The notes below the pieces were generated by a model. It was not told the origin of the DNA and ran no database searches. It worked only from the letters and a program-made list of their open reading frames with translations. Positions 38,129 through 48,189 of a DNA stretch of 64,000 bases are shown piece by piece. The stretch lies in the NCBI GenBank assembly GCA_021166725.1, contig JAJPES010000065.1, positions 20,962-84,961 of the forward strand, written 5' to 3'. The translations under genes and the position numbers were made by a program. The first letter of the stretch is position 1. Each line of letters begins with the position of its first letter. This stretch comes from Burkholderiaceae bacterium (GTDB lineage Bacteria; Pseudomonadota; Gammaproteobacteria; Burkholderiales; Burkholderiaceae_E).

Positions 38129-38608
38129 TCAGTGCAGTGCCCCACGGCAGAAATGCCCGTGCAGCGCCGGACCCATCAGCTCCCGGAACTGCTCGGCCGA
38201 CATCCGCAGCAGCCGCTCGTGATCGCCGCCCTCCAGGTAGACGACGTCGTTGTCGTCCAGCTCGTCGTCGACGATCGTCTCGACGCCCCAGGCCATGCCC
38301 ACCGGCGGCACGGCACCCGGCACGCAGTCTTCGAACATCGACGCGATGCGCCGCTCGTCGCACAGGTGAAGATGCCTGCGCCCGAGCATGACGGACAACT
38401 GCCCGAGCATGACCGACTTGTCGGATGGAACCACCGCGAGCATGCAGCCCGCATCGTCCTCGAGCAGCACCGACTTGGCGAGCTGGGCCGGCGGTACGTG
38501 GGCGCTGCGCGCGGTTTCCGCACTGGTGCGGCTCGGCTCGTGCTCGCAGATCTCGTATTCCGTACCGTGGCTGTCGAGGTAATCGGTCAGGCGATGGGAG
38601 ATCGACAT
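38129..38608 (-). CDS. YbaK/aminoacyl-tRNA deacylase-domain protein
   Basis: MSISHRLTDYLDSHGTEYEICEHEPSRTSAETARSAHVPPAQLAKSVLLEDDAGCMLAVVPSD. Confidence 0.85.
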   Translation of the reverse strand: MSISHRLTDYLDSHGTEYEICEHEPSRTSAETARSAHVPPAQLAKSVLLEDDAGCMLAVVPSDKSVMLGQLSVMLGRRHLHLCDERRIASMFEDCVPGAVPPVGMAWGVETIVDDELDDNDVVYLEGGDHERLLRMSAEQFRELMGPALHGHFCRGALH

Positions 38609-38764
38609 GATGGCCTCCGCCGTTCGTGGGATGACGATCCGCCCGGCGGCGAAGCCGGCCGGGCTTCACGGTACAAGTAGTCTGCGCCCCATCGGGGCGT
38701 GCCACAACCCGCGTTCCCGAGGCCTTGCGTGCGACCATCGACCCCACCGTCCTTCGTCCACGAC

Positions 38765-39469
38765 ATGCCCATCTCGCCCAAAGCCGTCGTGCTCCTCAGC
38801 GGCGGCCTCGACTCGACCACCGTCCTCGCGATCGCCAGGAGCCGAGGCTTCGTTGCCTGCGCGCTGAGCTTCCGCTACGGACAGCGCCACATCATCGAAA
38901 TCGACAGCGCGCGCAGAGTCGCGCACGCCTTCGGCGTGCAGGACCACGTCGTTGCCGAGATCGACCTGCGGGTCTTCGGCGGATCGTCGCTGACCACCGA
39001 GGCGGAAGTTCCGAAGGACCGCCCCGCCTCGGAAATGAGCCGCGGCATCCCGAGCACCTACGTCCCGGCGCGCAACACGATCTTCCTGTCGTTCGCGCTC
39101 GGCTACGCCGAGGTGCTCGGTGCGAGCGACATCTTCATCGGCGTCAACGCGCTCGACTACAGCGGCTACCCCGATTGCCGCCCGGAATACATCGACGCCT
39201 TCGAGCGGATGGCCAACCTGGCGACGAAGGCGGGCGTCGAGGGCACGGCCAGGACGAAGATCCACGCGCCGCTGAGCCACATGACCAAGGCCGACATCGT
39301 GCGCGCCGGGACCGCGCTCGGCGTCGACTATTCGATCACGAGCAGCTGCTACGACCCGGGCGCCGACGGGCGTCCCTGCCTGCGCTGCGACTCCTGCAGG
39401 CTGCGCGCGAAGGGCTTCCGGGATGCGGGGCTGAAGGATCCGCTGCTGGAGCGCTTCGAAGCACCGTAG
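38765..39469 (+). CDS. queC: 7-cyano-7-deazaguanine synthase
   Basis: [24 protein letters not shown]...[10 protein letters not shown]...[25 protein letters not shown]. Confidence 0.95.
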   Translation: MPISPKAVVLLSGGLDSTTVLAIARSRGFVACALSFRYGQRHIIEIDSARRVAHAFGVQDHVVAEIDLRVFGGSSLTTEAEVPKDRPASEMSRGIPSTYVPARNTIFLSFALGYAEVLGASDIFIGVNALDYSGYPDCRPEYIDAFERMANLATKAGVEGTARTKIHAPLSHMTKADIVRAGTALGVDYSITSSCYDPGADGRPCLRCDSCRLRAKGFRDAGLKDPLLERFEAP

Positions 39470-39490
39470 GCAAGCGCGGAAAGGGCAGGC

Positions 39491-40435
39491 TCACTTCCTC
39501 GACGACAAGGCGTCGCCCCCCGCCGCCCCGCGCGCCGACCCCTCTCCCGTCAGCACCGGTCGCAGGTTCTCGATCTCCTCGACCATGAAGTCGAAGAACG
39601 CGCCCACCCGCGGTGTACGCCGAAGCTCGCGCGTCGTCATCACGCGCCAGGGTCGCGTCAGCGCGGGAATCGGCCCGAGCACGCGCACGAGTTCGTGTTC
39701 GTCGTCGCCCAATGCGGTCGGCAACGCGGCAAGTCCGATCCCCGACAGCGCCGAGCGCAGCACTCCGAGAATACTGTCGTTGCGCGCGACGAAATGCGCC
39801 TTCGGCGCGACCTCGCGCAACCATCCGGCGGCACGGTGCAGCGACAGCGTGTCGTCGAAGCCGATCAACGGGTGCCGCTCGAGGTCTGCTACGCAGGTCG
39901 GCCGCCCGCGCAACTCGACGTAGCGCCGGCTCGCGTAGACGCCCCATTGCGATACGCCGATTCGACGCGCGACGAGGGCGCTGTCGGGCGTCTCTCCGGC
40001 GCGCAGCGCGACGTCGGCCTCGCCACGCTCGAGATCGACGTACTTGTCGCTCATCACGAACTGCACGTCGATGCCGGGATAGCGCTCGTGGAAGCGGTCG
40101 AGCAAGCCCGCCGCCGCCATCCGGAAGACGAGCGGCTCGGGACACGTGACGCGCACGACGCCGGAGAGATCGTGTCGAAAAGCCTCGATGCGTTGCTGCA
40201 ACGCGAGCACCGCCTCTTCCACGCGCTGTGCTTCCGCCAGCAGCGACTCGCCGAAAGCGGTCAGCCGGTAGCCGGTGGGCAGGCGGCGCACCAGCGGATA
40301 GCCCACGCCGCGCTCGAGCGCGCAGAGTCTGCGCTGCACGGTGGATTGATCGACGCCGAGAAGGCGCGCCGCCGCGATCGTGCTTCCCTGGCGGGCCACG
40401 GCGAGGAAGGGCTTCAGGTCGTCCCAGTCGAACAC
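39491..40435 (-). CDS. LysR family transcriptional regulator
   Basis: VFDWDDLKPFLAVARQGSTIAAARLLGVDQSTVQRRLCALERGVGYPLVRRLPTGYRLTAFGE. Confidence 0.92.
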   Translation of the reverse strand: MFDWDDLKPFLAVARQGSTIAAARLLGVDQSTVQRRLCALERGVGYPLVRRLPTGYRLTAFGESLLAEAQRVEEAVLALQQRIEAFRHDLSGVVRVTCPEPLVFRMAAAGLLDRFHERYPGIDVQFVMSDKYVDLERGEADVALRAGETPDSALVARRIGVSQWGVYASRRYVELRGRPTCVADLERHPLIGFDDTLSLHRAAGWLREVAPKAHFVARNDSILGVLRSALSGIGLAALPTALGDDEHELVRVLGPIPALTRPWRVMTTRELRRTPRVGAFFDFMVEEIENLRPVLTGEGSARGAAGGDALSSRK

Positions 40436-40543
40436 GGGGCCCCCGCATTTCTGCGGCCAGATTATGCAGCGGTGCGCCTTACGCCGTGGCGGTCGCCCTC
40501 CTAGACTGAGCGGTTCCTGATTCCCACTGGATGGAGGCCGACC

Positions 40544-40978
40544 ATGAAGAACCTCGCGAACTGGTTCCTGCGACTTGCGGTGCTCTACTTCATCGCCGGC
40601 GTGTCGTTGGGGCTGTACATGGCGGCCAGCCAGGACCACACGATGCACCCGGTGCACGCGCACCTGAACTTGCTCGGCTGGGTGAGCCTGGGGCTGTTCG
40701 GACTGTTCTATCGCGTCGTGCCCGAGGCCGCGACGACGAGGCTCGCGCAGGCGCACTTCTGGCTCTACGTGCCGGCGCATTTCGTGATGATGGTGCTGCT
40801 GTTCGAACTGTTCCGCGGTCATGCCGCGGTCGAGCCTTTCCTCGGCGTGGCGGCGTTCGTCGTCGGCGCGGGCGTGCTGTGCTTCGCGGCCGTGGTGTGG
40901 CGGCACACCGGTAACGTCGCCGAATCGTTTGGCGAGCGGTTGATCGCCCGACCGGCAGCGCGACACGAGATCGTCTGA
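40544..40978 (+). CDS. small membrane protein resembling 'cytochrome-c oxidase'-annotated (COX I-like) proteins
   Basis: LAVLYFIAGVSLGLYMAASQDHTMHPVHAHLNLLGWVSLGLFGLFYRVVPEA. Confidence 0.7.
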   Translation: MKNLANWFLRLAVLYFIAGVSLGLYMAASQDHTMHPVHAHLNLLGWVSLGLFGLFYRVVPEAATTRLAQAHFWLYVPAHFVMMVLLFELFRGHAAVEPFLGVAAFVVGAGVLCFAAVVWRHTGNVAESFGERLIARPAARHEIV

Positions 40979-41123
40979 GGCGAGCGCAACGGCGCTCGCG
41001 CGCCGACGGAACGCGACCCGCGCGGTCGCGCTTTCCGAGCAGCATGGGCCCGGGTGAACCTGCGCCCGGAACGACCGACGCCGAACCGGAGTCGTTCGCT
41101 ACTCCTTGCTGCCGGATACGGCG

Positions 41124-41588
41124 ATGCGCCTGCGACTTCCGTCGTCCTTGCTGCTGTGCGCACTGGCTTTGCAAGCCGGATGCATGCTTCCGATTCCTAC
41201 GCCCGAGCACAAGGTGCTCGCCGGCAAACCGGTGTCCGAGGAGCAACTCGCCATCCTCACCCCCGGCGTCACGACGCAACGCGAGGTCGTGGACCGCCTC
41301 GGCCAGCCGGACGTCGTCCGGGAAGAGGCTCGCCTGTACGCCTACGACTGGGTGATGCGACAGGGGATCCTGCGCTGGGCCATCGGGGGCGGATATTCCG
41401 GCGCAGCAGGCATGACGGACCTGCCCAGGCACTACCTGCTGCTCATCCGATTCGACGAGAACGACCGCGTGCAGCGTTTCGAGAGAGCGGTTCGCTCGCC
41501 ACTCGAGCCGTACGGAAAGTTTCTCGAGAAATGGGTGGCCGGCTCCGGCACGAAGTCGTCCGAAGAACCGAAGCAGCAACGGGATTGA
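41124..41588 (+). CDS. lipoprotein (BamE/SmpA-like fold suspected), paralogue A1
   Basis: LALQAGC lipobox; LTPGVTTQREVVDRLGQPDVVREEARLYAYDW; paralogue at 54248. Confidence 0.7.
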   Translation: MRLRLPSSLLLCALALQAGCMLPIPTPEHKVLAGKPVSEEQLAILTPGVTTQREVVDRLGQPDVVREEARLYAYDWVMRQGILRWAIGGGYSGAAGMTDLPRHYLLLIRFDENDRVQRFERAVRSPLEPYGKFLEKWVAGSGTKSSEEPKQQRD

Positions 41589-41595
41589 ACGGCCG

Positions 41596-42249
41596 ATGCG
41601 ACGCGTGCCCGGCAAGCTTGTCCTCGCCTCGATACTCCTCGCTCTTGTGGGCTGCGCCTCGACCGGTGCGCCGACTGCCGAGGAAAGAACGGCGGTCGCC
41701 GCGAGCGAGAAGGCGATCGTGCTGGTGAGGGTGCAATGCACGATCGAGAACCGACAGCCATGTGAACCCTTCCGTCACGTGGTGGGGGACGACAACATCG
41801 GCGTGGGTCTGGGTTCGTTCCAGACCGGCGGCGAACCCGAGCGGCTGGCAAGCCGCTTCCTGTCGCCGCAATCGCGCAAGGACGGCTGGACCTTTCTCGT
41901 CCTCGCGCCGGGCACCTACTACCTGGCCTTCTACCCGCCCCGGCGCACCGACGTGTTCACCTATGCGCGCGGCATCAAGGACGCCCCTCGCTGGCGGATC
42001 GACGTCCCGCCGGACGCCCGTATCGCCTACGTCGGAACGATGCGTCTCAGCGGCGCAAGCGATCGCCTGCTCTTCGGCGGATCGATCATGCGATCGATCC
42101 GCGCCGACGAGATGAGCGTGGCGAACGAAGAAGAGCTCGCGCGCGCGCTCGTGAAGGCGGAATTGCCGGGGGCCGGCGAACTGCACACCGTGCTCATGAA
42201 GTTGCAGGAAGGGCCGACGATCCTGCATGCGCCGTTGCCGGCGCGGTAG
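41596..42249 (+). CDS. lipoprotein, paralogue A2
   Basis: LALVGC lipobox; paralogue at 54720. Confidence 0.65.
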   Translation: MRRVPGKLVLASILLALVGCASTGAPTAEERTAVAASEKAIVLVRVQCTIENRQPCEPFRHVVGDDNIGVGLGSFQTGGEPERLASRFLSPQSRKDGWTFLVLAPGTYYLAFYPPRRTDVFTYARGIKDAPRWRIDVPPDARIAYVGTMRLSGASDRLLFGGSIMRSIRADEMSVANEEELARALVKAELPGAGELHTVLMKLQEGPTILHAPLPAR

Positions 42250-42274
42250 CGCCCGTGGCTCCCGGATCGGGCCC

Positions 42275-43657
42275 TCAAAGCCTCCTGACTTTCACCGCCT
42301 TTCCCTTCACCTTGCCCTCGCCGAGCCCGCGCAGCACTTCCGCCGCGATCGCCCGCTCGACGGCCACGCAGGTCGAGAATTCGTCGACGTCGATCTTGCC
42401 GATCTGCCCGGCCCGGAAACCGAGGTCCTTGGTGAGCGCGCCCAGCACGTCACCGGGGCGGATCTTGTCCTTGCGTCCGCCGAGAATCTGCAGCGTGGTC
42501 ATCGGCGGGCGCAGCGGCTGCGGGTCGCGCGAAGGCACGAGCTCGCTCAGCGAGTGCCATTCGCTGTCTTCGCCCTGCATCCGCTGGATGCGGGCGATGC
42601 GCTCCATCTCGTTGCGGCTGACCAGGCTGAACGCCCGCCCGGTTTCGTCGACGCGACCGGTGCGCCCCACCCGATGCGTATGCACTTCGCTGTCGGGCGT
42701 CACGTCGACGTTGATCACCGCCTCGATCCCGGCGATGTCCAGGCCGCGCGCCGCCACGTCGGTGGCCACCAATACGCTGCAACTGCGGTTGGCGAAGCGC
42801 ACGAGCACCTGGTCGCGCTCGCGTTGCTCGAGATCGCCGTGCAACTCCAGCGCGACGATGCCCTGCGCCTGCAGCAGTGCGCGCAGTTCGCTGCAGCGCT
42901 GCCGGGTATTGCAGAAGGCCAGCGTGCTCACCGGCCGATAGTGATCGAGCAGCAGGCCGACGGCGTGCAGCCGCTGGTCGTCCTGCACTTCGTAGAAGCG
43001 CTGGCGGATCTTCGTAGCCGCGTGGCGCTCGTCGAGCGTGACCTCCTTCGGTTCGCGCAGGAAGCGCCGCGCGAGCTTCGTGACGCTGGGCGGGTAGGTC
43101 GCCGAGAACAGCAGCGTCTGGCGCTCGCGCGGGCAGCGCTCGATCACGTACGCGATCTCGTCGGCGAAACCCATGTCGAGCATACGATCGGCTTCGTCGA
43201 GCACCAGCGTGTTCAGTGCTTCGAGCGACAAGGTCTCGCGCGACAGATGGTCGACGATGCGCCCCGGCGTGCCGACGACGATGTGCGCACCGTGCGCCAG
43301 GCTCGCGATCTGCGGCCGAATCGTCGAGCCGCCGCACAGGACCAGCACCTTGACGTTGTCTTCGGCGCGCGCGAGGCGCCGGATCTCGCGCGCAACCTGC
43401 ACCGCGAGTTCGCGCGTCGGGCACAGCACCAGCGCCTGTACCGCGAAACGTCGGACGTCGAGCCGCGCCAGCAGCGGCAGCGCGAAAGCCGTCGTCTTGC
43501 CGCTGCCGGTTTTCGCTTGCGCGATCAGGTCGTGACCGGCCAGCGCCAGCGGCAGGCTCGTCGCCTGGATGGGCGTCATGCGCTCGTAGCCAAGCTGCGC
43601 GAGGTTGGCGAGCGCGGCGGGGGAGAGGGGAAGGGCGTCGAAAGCGGTGTCGATCAT
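42275..43657 (-). CDS. dbpA: DEAD-box ATP-dependent RNA helicase, DbpA-type
   Basis: AQAKTGSGKTTAF, VLDEADRMLDMGF, HRVGRTGR and DbpA-like C-terminal RNA-binding domain. Confidence 0.92.
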   Translation of the reverse strand: MIDTAFDALPLSPAALANLAQLGYERMTPIQATSLPLALAGHDLIAQAKTGSGKTTAFALPLLARLDVRRFAVQALVLCPTRELAVQVAREIRRLARAEDNVKVLVLCGGSTIRPQIASLAHGAHIVVGTPGRIVDHLSRETLSLEALNTLVLDEADRMLDMGFADEIAYVIERCPRERQTLLFSATYPPSVTKLARRFLREPKEVTLDERHAATKIRQRFYEVQDDQRLHAVGLLLDHYRPVSTLAFCNTRQRCSELRALLQAQGIVALELHGDLEQRERDQVLVRFANRSCSVLVATDVAARGLDIAGIEAVINVDVTPDSEVHTHRVGRTGRVDETGRAFSLVSRNEMERIARIQRMQGEDSEWHSLSELVPSRDPQPLRPPMTTLQILGGRKDKIRPGDVLGALTKDLGFRAGQIGKIDVDEFSTCVAVERAIAAEVLRGLGEGKVKGKAVKVRRL

Positions 43658-43691
43658 CCCGGATTGTCGCAGAGGCGCAGAATGCGCCCCC

Positions 43692-44540
43692 ATGAGATCA
43701 CCCAAGAGACTGCAGTCGCTGATCGACGAAGGCCTGATCGACCAGGTCGTGCGCCAGTTGATGAGCGGCAAGGAAGCTGCCGTCTACGTCGTTCGATGCG
43801 GCAGCGAGACGCTTTGCGCCAAGGTCTACAAGGCGGCCACCGAGCGCAGCTTCCGCCAGGCGGTGGACTATACCGAGAACCGCAAGGTTCGCAACAGCCG
43901 CCAGGCGCGCGCGATGGCCAAGGGCACGCGCTTCGGCAAGCAGGCGGCCGAGAGCGCCTGGCAGAGCGCCGAGGTCGACGCGCTGTACCGACTGGCCGCC
44001 GCCGGTGTGCGCGTGCCCGCGCCGCGCAATTTCTGCGACGGCGTGCTGCTGATGGACCTCGTCACCGACGAGAACGGCGACGCCGCCCCGCGCCTGAACG
44101 ACGTGGCATTCACCCCCGAGGAGGCGCGCGAGCACCACGCGAGGCTGCTCGTCGAAGTGGTGCGCATGCTGTGCGCCGGCGTCGTGCACGGCGACCTGTC
44201 GGAGTTCAACATCCTGCTCGCAGCCGACGGCCCGGTGATCATCGATCTGCCGCAGGCGGTGGATGCGGCCGGCAACAACCACGCCCCTCGGATGCTGCTG
44301 CGCGACGTCGCGAACCTGCGAGGCTTCTTCGGCCGTTTCGCGCCCGAGCTGCTCGAGACCGACTACGGTCACGAGATCTGGGATCTGTATCGGCGGGGCG
44401 CGCTGAACCCCGACGTCGCGCTCACCGGTCGTTTCGTGCACGACACCCGGAAGGCGGACGTCGGCAGCGTGCTGCGCGAGATCGACGATGCCCGCGACGA
44501 GGAGGCGGCGCGCCGGTTGCGCGCGCAAGCCGCGGCCTGA
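43692..44540 (+). CDS. RIO1-like serine protein kinase
   Basis: ISGKEAAVY-like MSGKEAAVYVVR, VVHGDLSEFNILL, IIDLPQAVD. Confidence 0.9.
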   Translation: MRSPKRLQSLIDEGLIDQVVRQLMSGKEAAVYVVRCGSETLCAKVYKAATERSFRQAVDYTENRKVRNSRQARAMAKGTRFGKQAAESAWQSAEVDALYRLAAAGVRVPAPRNFCDGVLLMDLVTDENGDAAPRLNDVAFTPEEAREHHARLLVEVVRMLCAGVVHGDLSEFNILLAADGPVIIDLPQAVDAAGNNHAPRMLLRDVANLRGFFGRFAPELLETDYGHEIWDLYRRGALNPDVALTGRFVHDTRKADVGSVLREIDDARDEEAARRLRAQAAA

Positions 44541-44594
44541 CGGGTAGGCCGGCACGACTGCCCGGCGGCTCGTGCGGGGCCGCCCTGCGGCCCC

Positions 44595-44623
44595 TTGAAA
44601 TCCGCGCCGGCACTCCCAGCTTC
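44595..44623 (+). promoter_or_regulatory. orphan heat-shock (sigma-32-type) promoter-like sequence
   Basis: CTTGAAA-N14-CCCAGCTT; same layout as the element upstream of the intact hsp20 gene at 55436. Confidence 0.5.
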
Positions 44624-44731
44624 GGCCCACGAACCCCCAAACAAGGAGGCAATTCTCGACCCGGCGAGCATCGGCGCATTCCGAAACGCGCCGAGTTCCA
44701 GCCGCGACGCATCGAGGTGCGGGCGGGTTGA
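44595..44731 (+). pseudogene. collapsed remnant of an hsp20 gene pair
   Basis: Promoter/RBS segment, then TCGACCCGGCGAGCATCG (matches 55698-55715), then the hsp20-2 3' end ending IPKRAEFQPRRIEVRAG* style (matches 56335-56388). Confidence 0.8.
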
Positions 44732-44850
44732 GCGCACGGCCCGGCGGCGAGGCTGCCGGGCGAAGAATGCGTCGCCGGCGTCGCCCAGCAGCAGCGACGC
44801 ATTCGCCATGCACGAGGCTCTCGCGCGTTCTCGCGAAATTGCGAATCCGG

Positions 44851-46389
44851 TCAACATCGGAGCCGGGACGAGGCGGCGCTGATCTCTGCCGCCCATAGCG
44901 GATTGAGTCGCCAGAGCGGCTGCATCGCATCGGCAGTGGCCGGCGCCTCCGACCACTGTCTCAGCCAGCCTGCTGCTTCGGCGTCGTGTCCGAGCGCGGC
45001 GCTCGCCGCGCCCGCCGTGCGCATCGCCGCGCGCCACGACGGTCGAACCTTCAACGCCGCGATCGCATGCTTCAGCGCGCCTTGCGCGTCGCCGGTGAAC
45101 AGCAGCGCCAGCGCAAGCAGGTCGTACCAGACGAAGTTCTGCGGATCGAAACGGTTCAGTTCGAGTCCGTCGCCGAGCGAGCGGATCGCGGTGCGCGCGT
45201 CCCCCGCGTACAGGCTCGCCATCCCGTGCACCAGGTGGCCGAGCGCGAAGCTCGGACTCAACTCCCGAGCGACTTCGGCGCTTCGCAGCGCGCGCTCGAC
45301 GTCGTCGGCGTAGTTGGCGACGATTGCGAGCGCGTAGTGCGCGTAGGGGTTCAGCGGGTCGAGCCGCACCGCCTCGAGCGCGGCAGCGACGCCTTCGGCC
45401 AGGTCTGCCTGCGGTTCGTCGCTCCATCCGTACGCGACGAGCCCCGCATTCACACGGCCGATCCACAGCGATGCCTCGGACAGCCCCGGATCGACGGTTC
45501 GTGCCTGGCGAAACAGTTCGCGTGCCTTGCGGTGGGTGTCGCGCGTCACGTGATGAAACAGCCAGGAGCCGTGCGCCACCAACTCCCACGCGGTCACGCT
45601 CTGGCTGCGCCGAGACGCGGCATCGCTGCCGACGCTGTCGAGCAGTTGCGGCTCGATCGCTCCTGCGACCTGTCGACACAGCGAGTCCTGGACGGCGAAG
45701 AGATCGGCGTCGGCGAAGTCGTAGCGTTCCGCCCACAGGCATCGTCCGGTGCGCGCCTCGACGAGCCGTGCGGAGATGCGAAATCGCGTGCCCGACCGGT
45801 GCACCGAGCCTTCGACGAAGTAGCGGACGCCGAACTCGGCGGATGCCGTGCGAGCGTCGACCGACGCGAGCTTGAAGGTCTGGCTCGCGTTGCGCCCCAG
45901 TACCGAGAACCAGCGAAAACGTACGAGCGCTGCGATCAGCGCCTCGGTGACGGCGTCGGCGAGGTACTCCTGCGAGGGGTCGTCGCCCAGGTGCGTGAAC
46001 GGCAGCACCGCGATGCGCGGGCGTCCGCGCTGCTCCGCCTCGGATTCCCCGAGCGGTGCGAGCTCCGACTCCTCCACAGCGACCACGCCGCGGAGCCGGT
46101 AGCCCAGGCGCGGAACGGTGTCGATCGCTATCGCGGCGTCGGTGCTCCCGCCGGCGAGCAGCTTGCGCAGCGCCGCGACCTGCACCGGCAGATTGCTTTC
46201 CTCGACGACGAGGCCGGACCAGGCGGCGCGCATCAGCGCTTCCCGGGAAACCGGCTCGCCGGCTGCCTCGAGCAGCGCGTGCAGCAGGCGCAGTCCGCGT
46301 TGGCCGACCGCGACCGCGGTGCCGTCGCGCACGAGCGTGCCGCGTGCCGTATCGAGCAGGAACGGACCGAACGCAAAGCGTTTCGCCAT
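44851..46389 (-). CDS. CadC-like winged-helix transcriptional regulator with C-terminal TPR-like region
   Basis: RFAFGPFLLDTARGTLVRDGTAVAVGQRGLRLLHALLEAAGEPVSREALMRAAWSGLVVEESNLPVQVAALRKLL. Confidence 0.85.
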   Translation of the reverse strand: MAKRFAFGPFLLDTARGTLVRDGTAVAVGQRGLRLLHALLEAAGEPVSREALMRAAWSGLVVEESNLPVQVAALRKLLAGGSTDAAIAIDTVPRLGYRLRGVVAVEESELAPLGESEAEQRGRPRIAVLPFTHLGDDPSQEYLADAVTEALIAALVRFRWFSVLGRNASQTFKLASVDARTASAEFGVRYFVEGSVHRSGTRFRISARLVEARTGRCLWAERYDFADADLFAVQDSLCRQVAGAIEPQLLDSVGSDAASRRSQSVTAWELVAHGSWLFHHVTRDTHRKARELFRQARTVDPGLSEASLWIGRVNAGLVAYGWSDEPQADLAEGVAAALEAVRLDPLNPYAHYALAIVANYADDVERALRSAEVARELSPSFALGHLVHGMASLYAGDARTAIRSLGDGLELNRFDPQNFVWYDLLALALLFTGDAQGALKHAIAALKVRPSWRAAMRTAGAASAALGHDAEAAGWLRQWSEAPATADAMQPLWRLNPLWAAEISAASSRLRC

Positions 46390-46511
46390 GAGCTGCTCCG
46401 TTTCATGCAATTTAACGCGAATTCAGCGCGGCTTCCGTGACAGCCACGGCCGCCAGGTCGAAGCTGCAGCGGTGAGCCGAAAGTCGGCTCGCGAACCAGA
46501 CGGAGACGACC

Positions 46512-46925
46512 ATGGAAACGATCGATGCCAACCGCGAACGGTTCGTCGTACGCGGGTCGGAGTCCTTCACCAGCGCGCAAGGCGCGCGCTACGCGCCGGG
46601 CATCAGTGCCGAGACGGTAGGTGCGGAATCACTGTTCCTCGGACTGATCACGCTGCCCGCCGGCAAGCGCACGAAAGCGCATACGCATCGACACGAGACG
46701 GCGCACTACATGCTGAGCGGCGGTGAAGTCGAACTGTGGACGGGCGAACGCCTGGAGCATCGTCGGGTCGCGCGGCCGGGCGACTATCTGTTCATCCCGG
46801 CGGGAATGCCGCACGTTGCGGTGAATCGTGGATCGGACCCCGCCGTGTTCGTCGGGGCGCGCAGCGAGGCGTCGGTGCAGGAGAGCGTGACGATGCTGCC
46901 GGAGTTGGACGGGCTCGTGCCGTGA
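46512..46925 (+). CDS. cupin-domain protein
   Basis: TLPAGKRTKAHTHRHETAHYMLSGGEVELWTGERLEHRRVARPGDYLFIPAGMPHVAVN. Confidence 0.88.
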   Translation: METIDANRERFVVRGSESFTSAQGARYAPGISAETVGAESLFLGLITLPAGKRTKAHTHRHETAHYMLSGGEVELWTGERLEHRRVARPGDYLFIPAGMPHVAVNRGSDPAVFVGARSEASVQESVTMLPELDGLVP

Positions 46926-47108
46926 ACGAACTGCGGACTTCATGCGAGTCGGCCACGTGGTAAGGATCGCCCTGGAGACGAGCCCCGCCGCATTGCGCTC
47001 GTGTCGTTTTGTGTCAAGAATGGCGCTCGTCGTCGAGCCCGCCGCAGCCCGCCGCGTGCGGGGCGGGTCGCCAATGGGAAACGGCCCCCTGGGCCGTGGA
47101 GGATGTAG

Positions 47109-48044
47109 ATGCAGGCCTTGCCCGGCGCGGCGCAGTTGCGCACGCACAGCGCCCTCGGCTGGAAGGTGGGAGTACACGACAACTTCCTTCCGCTCGAAGT
47201 CTCGATCACGCGCGGCGCCGACTTCCACGCGGCGCTCACCGCCAGGCAACTCGGCGCGGCGCAGCTCGCCTACGTCGATGCCGACGCGCATCGCGTCACC
47301 CGCACGCGCACGCTGTCCGAGCGTTCCGAAAGCGCGTTCCTGAAGCTCTTCTGGCAGGTGGGCGGCGCGAGCCGGCTCGAGCAGGCCGGTCGCCGCAGCG
47401 AATTGACGCCCGGTGCCTGGACCTTCTACGACACGTCGCGTCCCTATTCGATCGAGATCGGCGACGCCAGTCAGTTCGTCGTCGCGCTGCTGCCGCTGGA
47501 TGCCTATCCCGAGTGGAAGTCGCTCGCGACGGACGGGTTGGGCCAGTCGTTCCGCTCCACCGGCGCGTCGCGCGTCGCACTGGGTTCCGTGCTGAGCGCG
47601 TTGCGCGACCCGCAGGCCTGCGATCCGGCGTCCGCCGAGGCGGTCTGCACGTCGATCGCCGGGCTCATGCTCGCCGCCGCGCAGAGCGCGAGCGACGTAC
47701 GCGGCACGCGAGTCGACGCACAACTGGCGCGCGCACGCCGCTACATCGCCAGTCGTATCGAGGACCCCGAGCTATCTCCGGACACCGTCGCCGCCGGGTT
47801 GCGCGTTTCCCGCCGCACGCTGTATGCGTGGTTCGAACCCATCGGACAGTCGCCGGGCGCCTTCATCCAGCAAACCCGCCTCGATCGCTGCCGACGGGCA
47901 CTGCTCGACGCCGACAGCCGCGACAAGACGATCACCCGCATCGCCTTCGACAACGGCTTCAGCGACATGGCGCATTTCAGCCGCCTCTTCAAGGCGGCCT
48001 TCGGCGCAGGCCCGCGCGAGTATCGCCGCCGCGCGCAGACCTGA
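47109..48044 (+). CDS. AraC family transcriptional regulator
   Basis: C-terminal double HTH: RRYIASRIEDPELSPDTVAAGLRVSRRTLYAWF...ITRIAFDNGFSDMAHFSRLFKAAFGAGPREYRR. Confidence 0.9.
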   Translation: MQALPGAAQLRTHSALGWKVGVHDNFLPLEVSITRGADFHAALTARQLGAAQLAYVDADAHRVTRTRTLSERSESAFLKLFWQVGGASRLEQAGRRSELTPGAWTFYDTSRPYSIEIGDASQFVVALLPLDAYPEWKSLATDGLGQSFRSTGASRVALGSVLSALRDPQACDPASAEAVCTSIAGLMLAAAQSASDVRGTRVDAQLARARRYIASRIEDPELSPDTVAAGLRVSRRTLYAWFEPIGQSPGAFIQQTRLDRCRRALLDADSRDKTITRIAFDNGFSDMAHFSRLFKAAFGAGPREYRRRAQT

Positions 48045-48189
48045 AACTGCACGCCGGATCAACTCCGATCGCACGCCGCTGCAAGTCCGGCGGCTCGTAC
48101 TGAGGGACGATGGCCGTCGCTGCGGCATTCGACCGCTGCGGGATGCGCCGTGCGCGGCGCGTTCTCCAGCAACGATTCCAGGAGACGCC

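Noticed and set aside
42227-44731. 834-aa + ORF ending in an Hsp20-like tail
   Set aside because: The body is antisense to dbpA and out of frame with the RIO kinase; only the last ~18 codons are real homology, reported as the hsp20 scar
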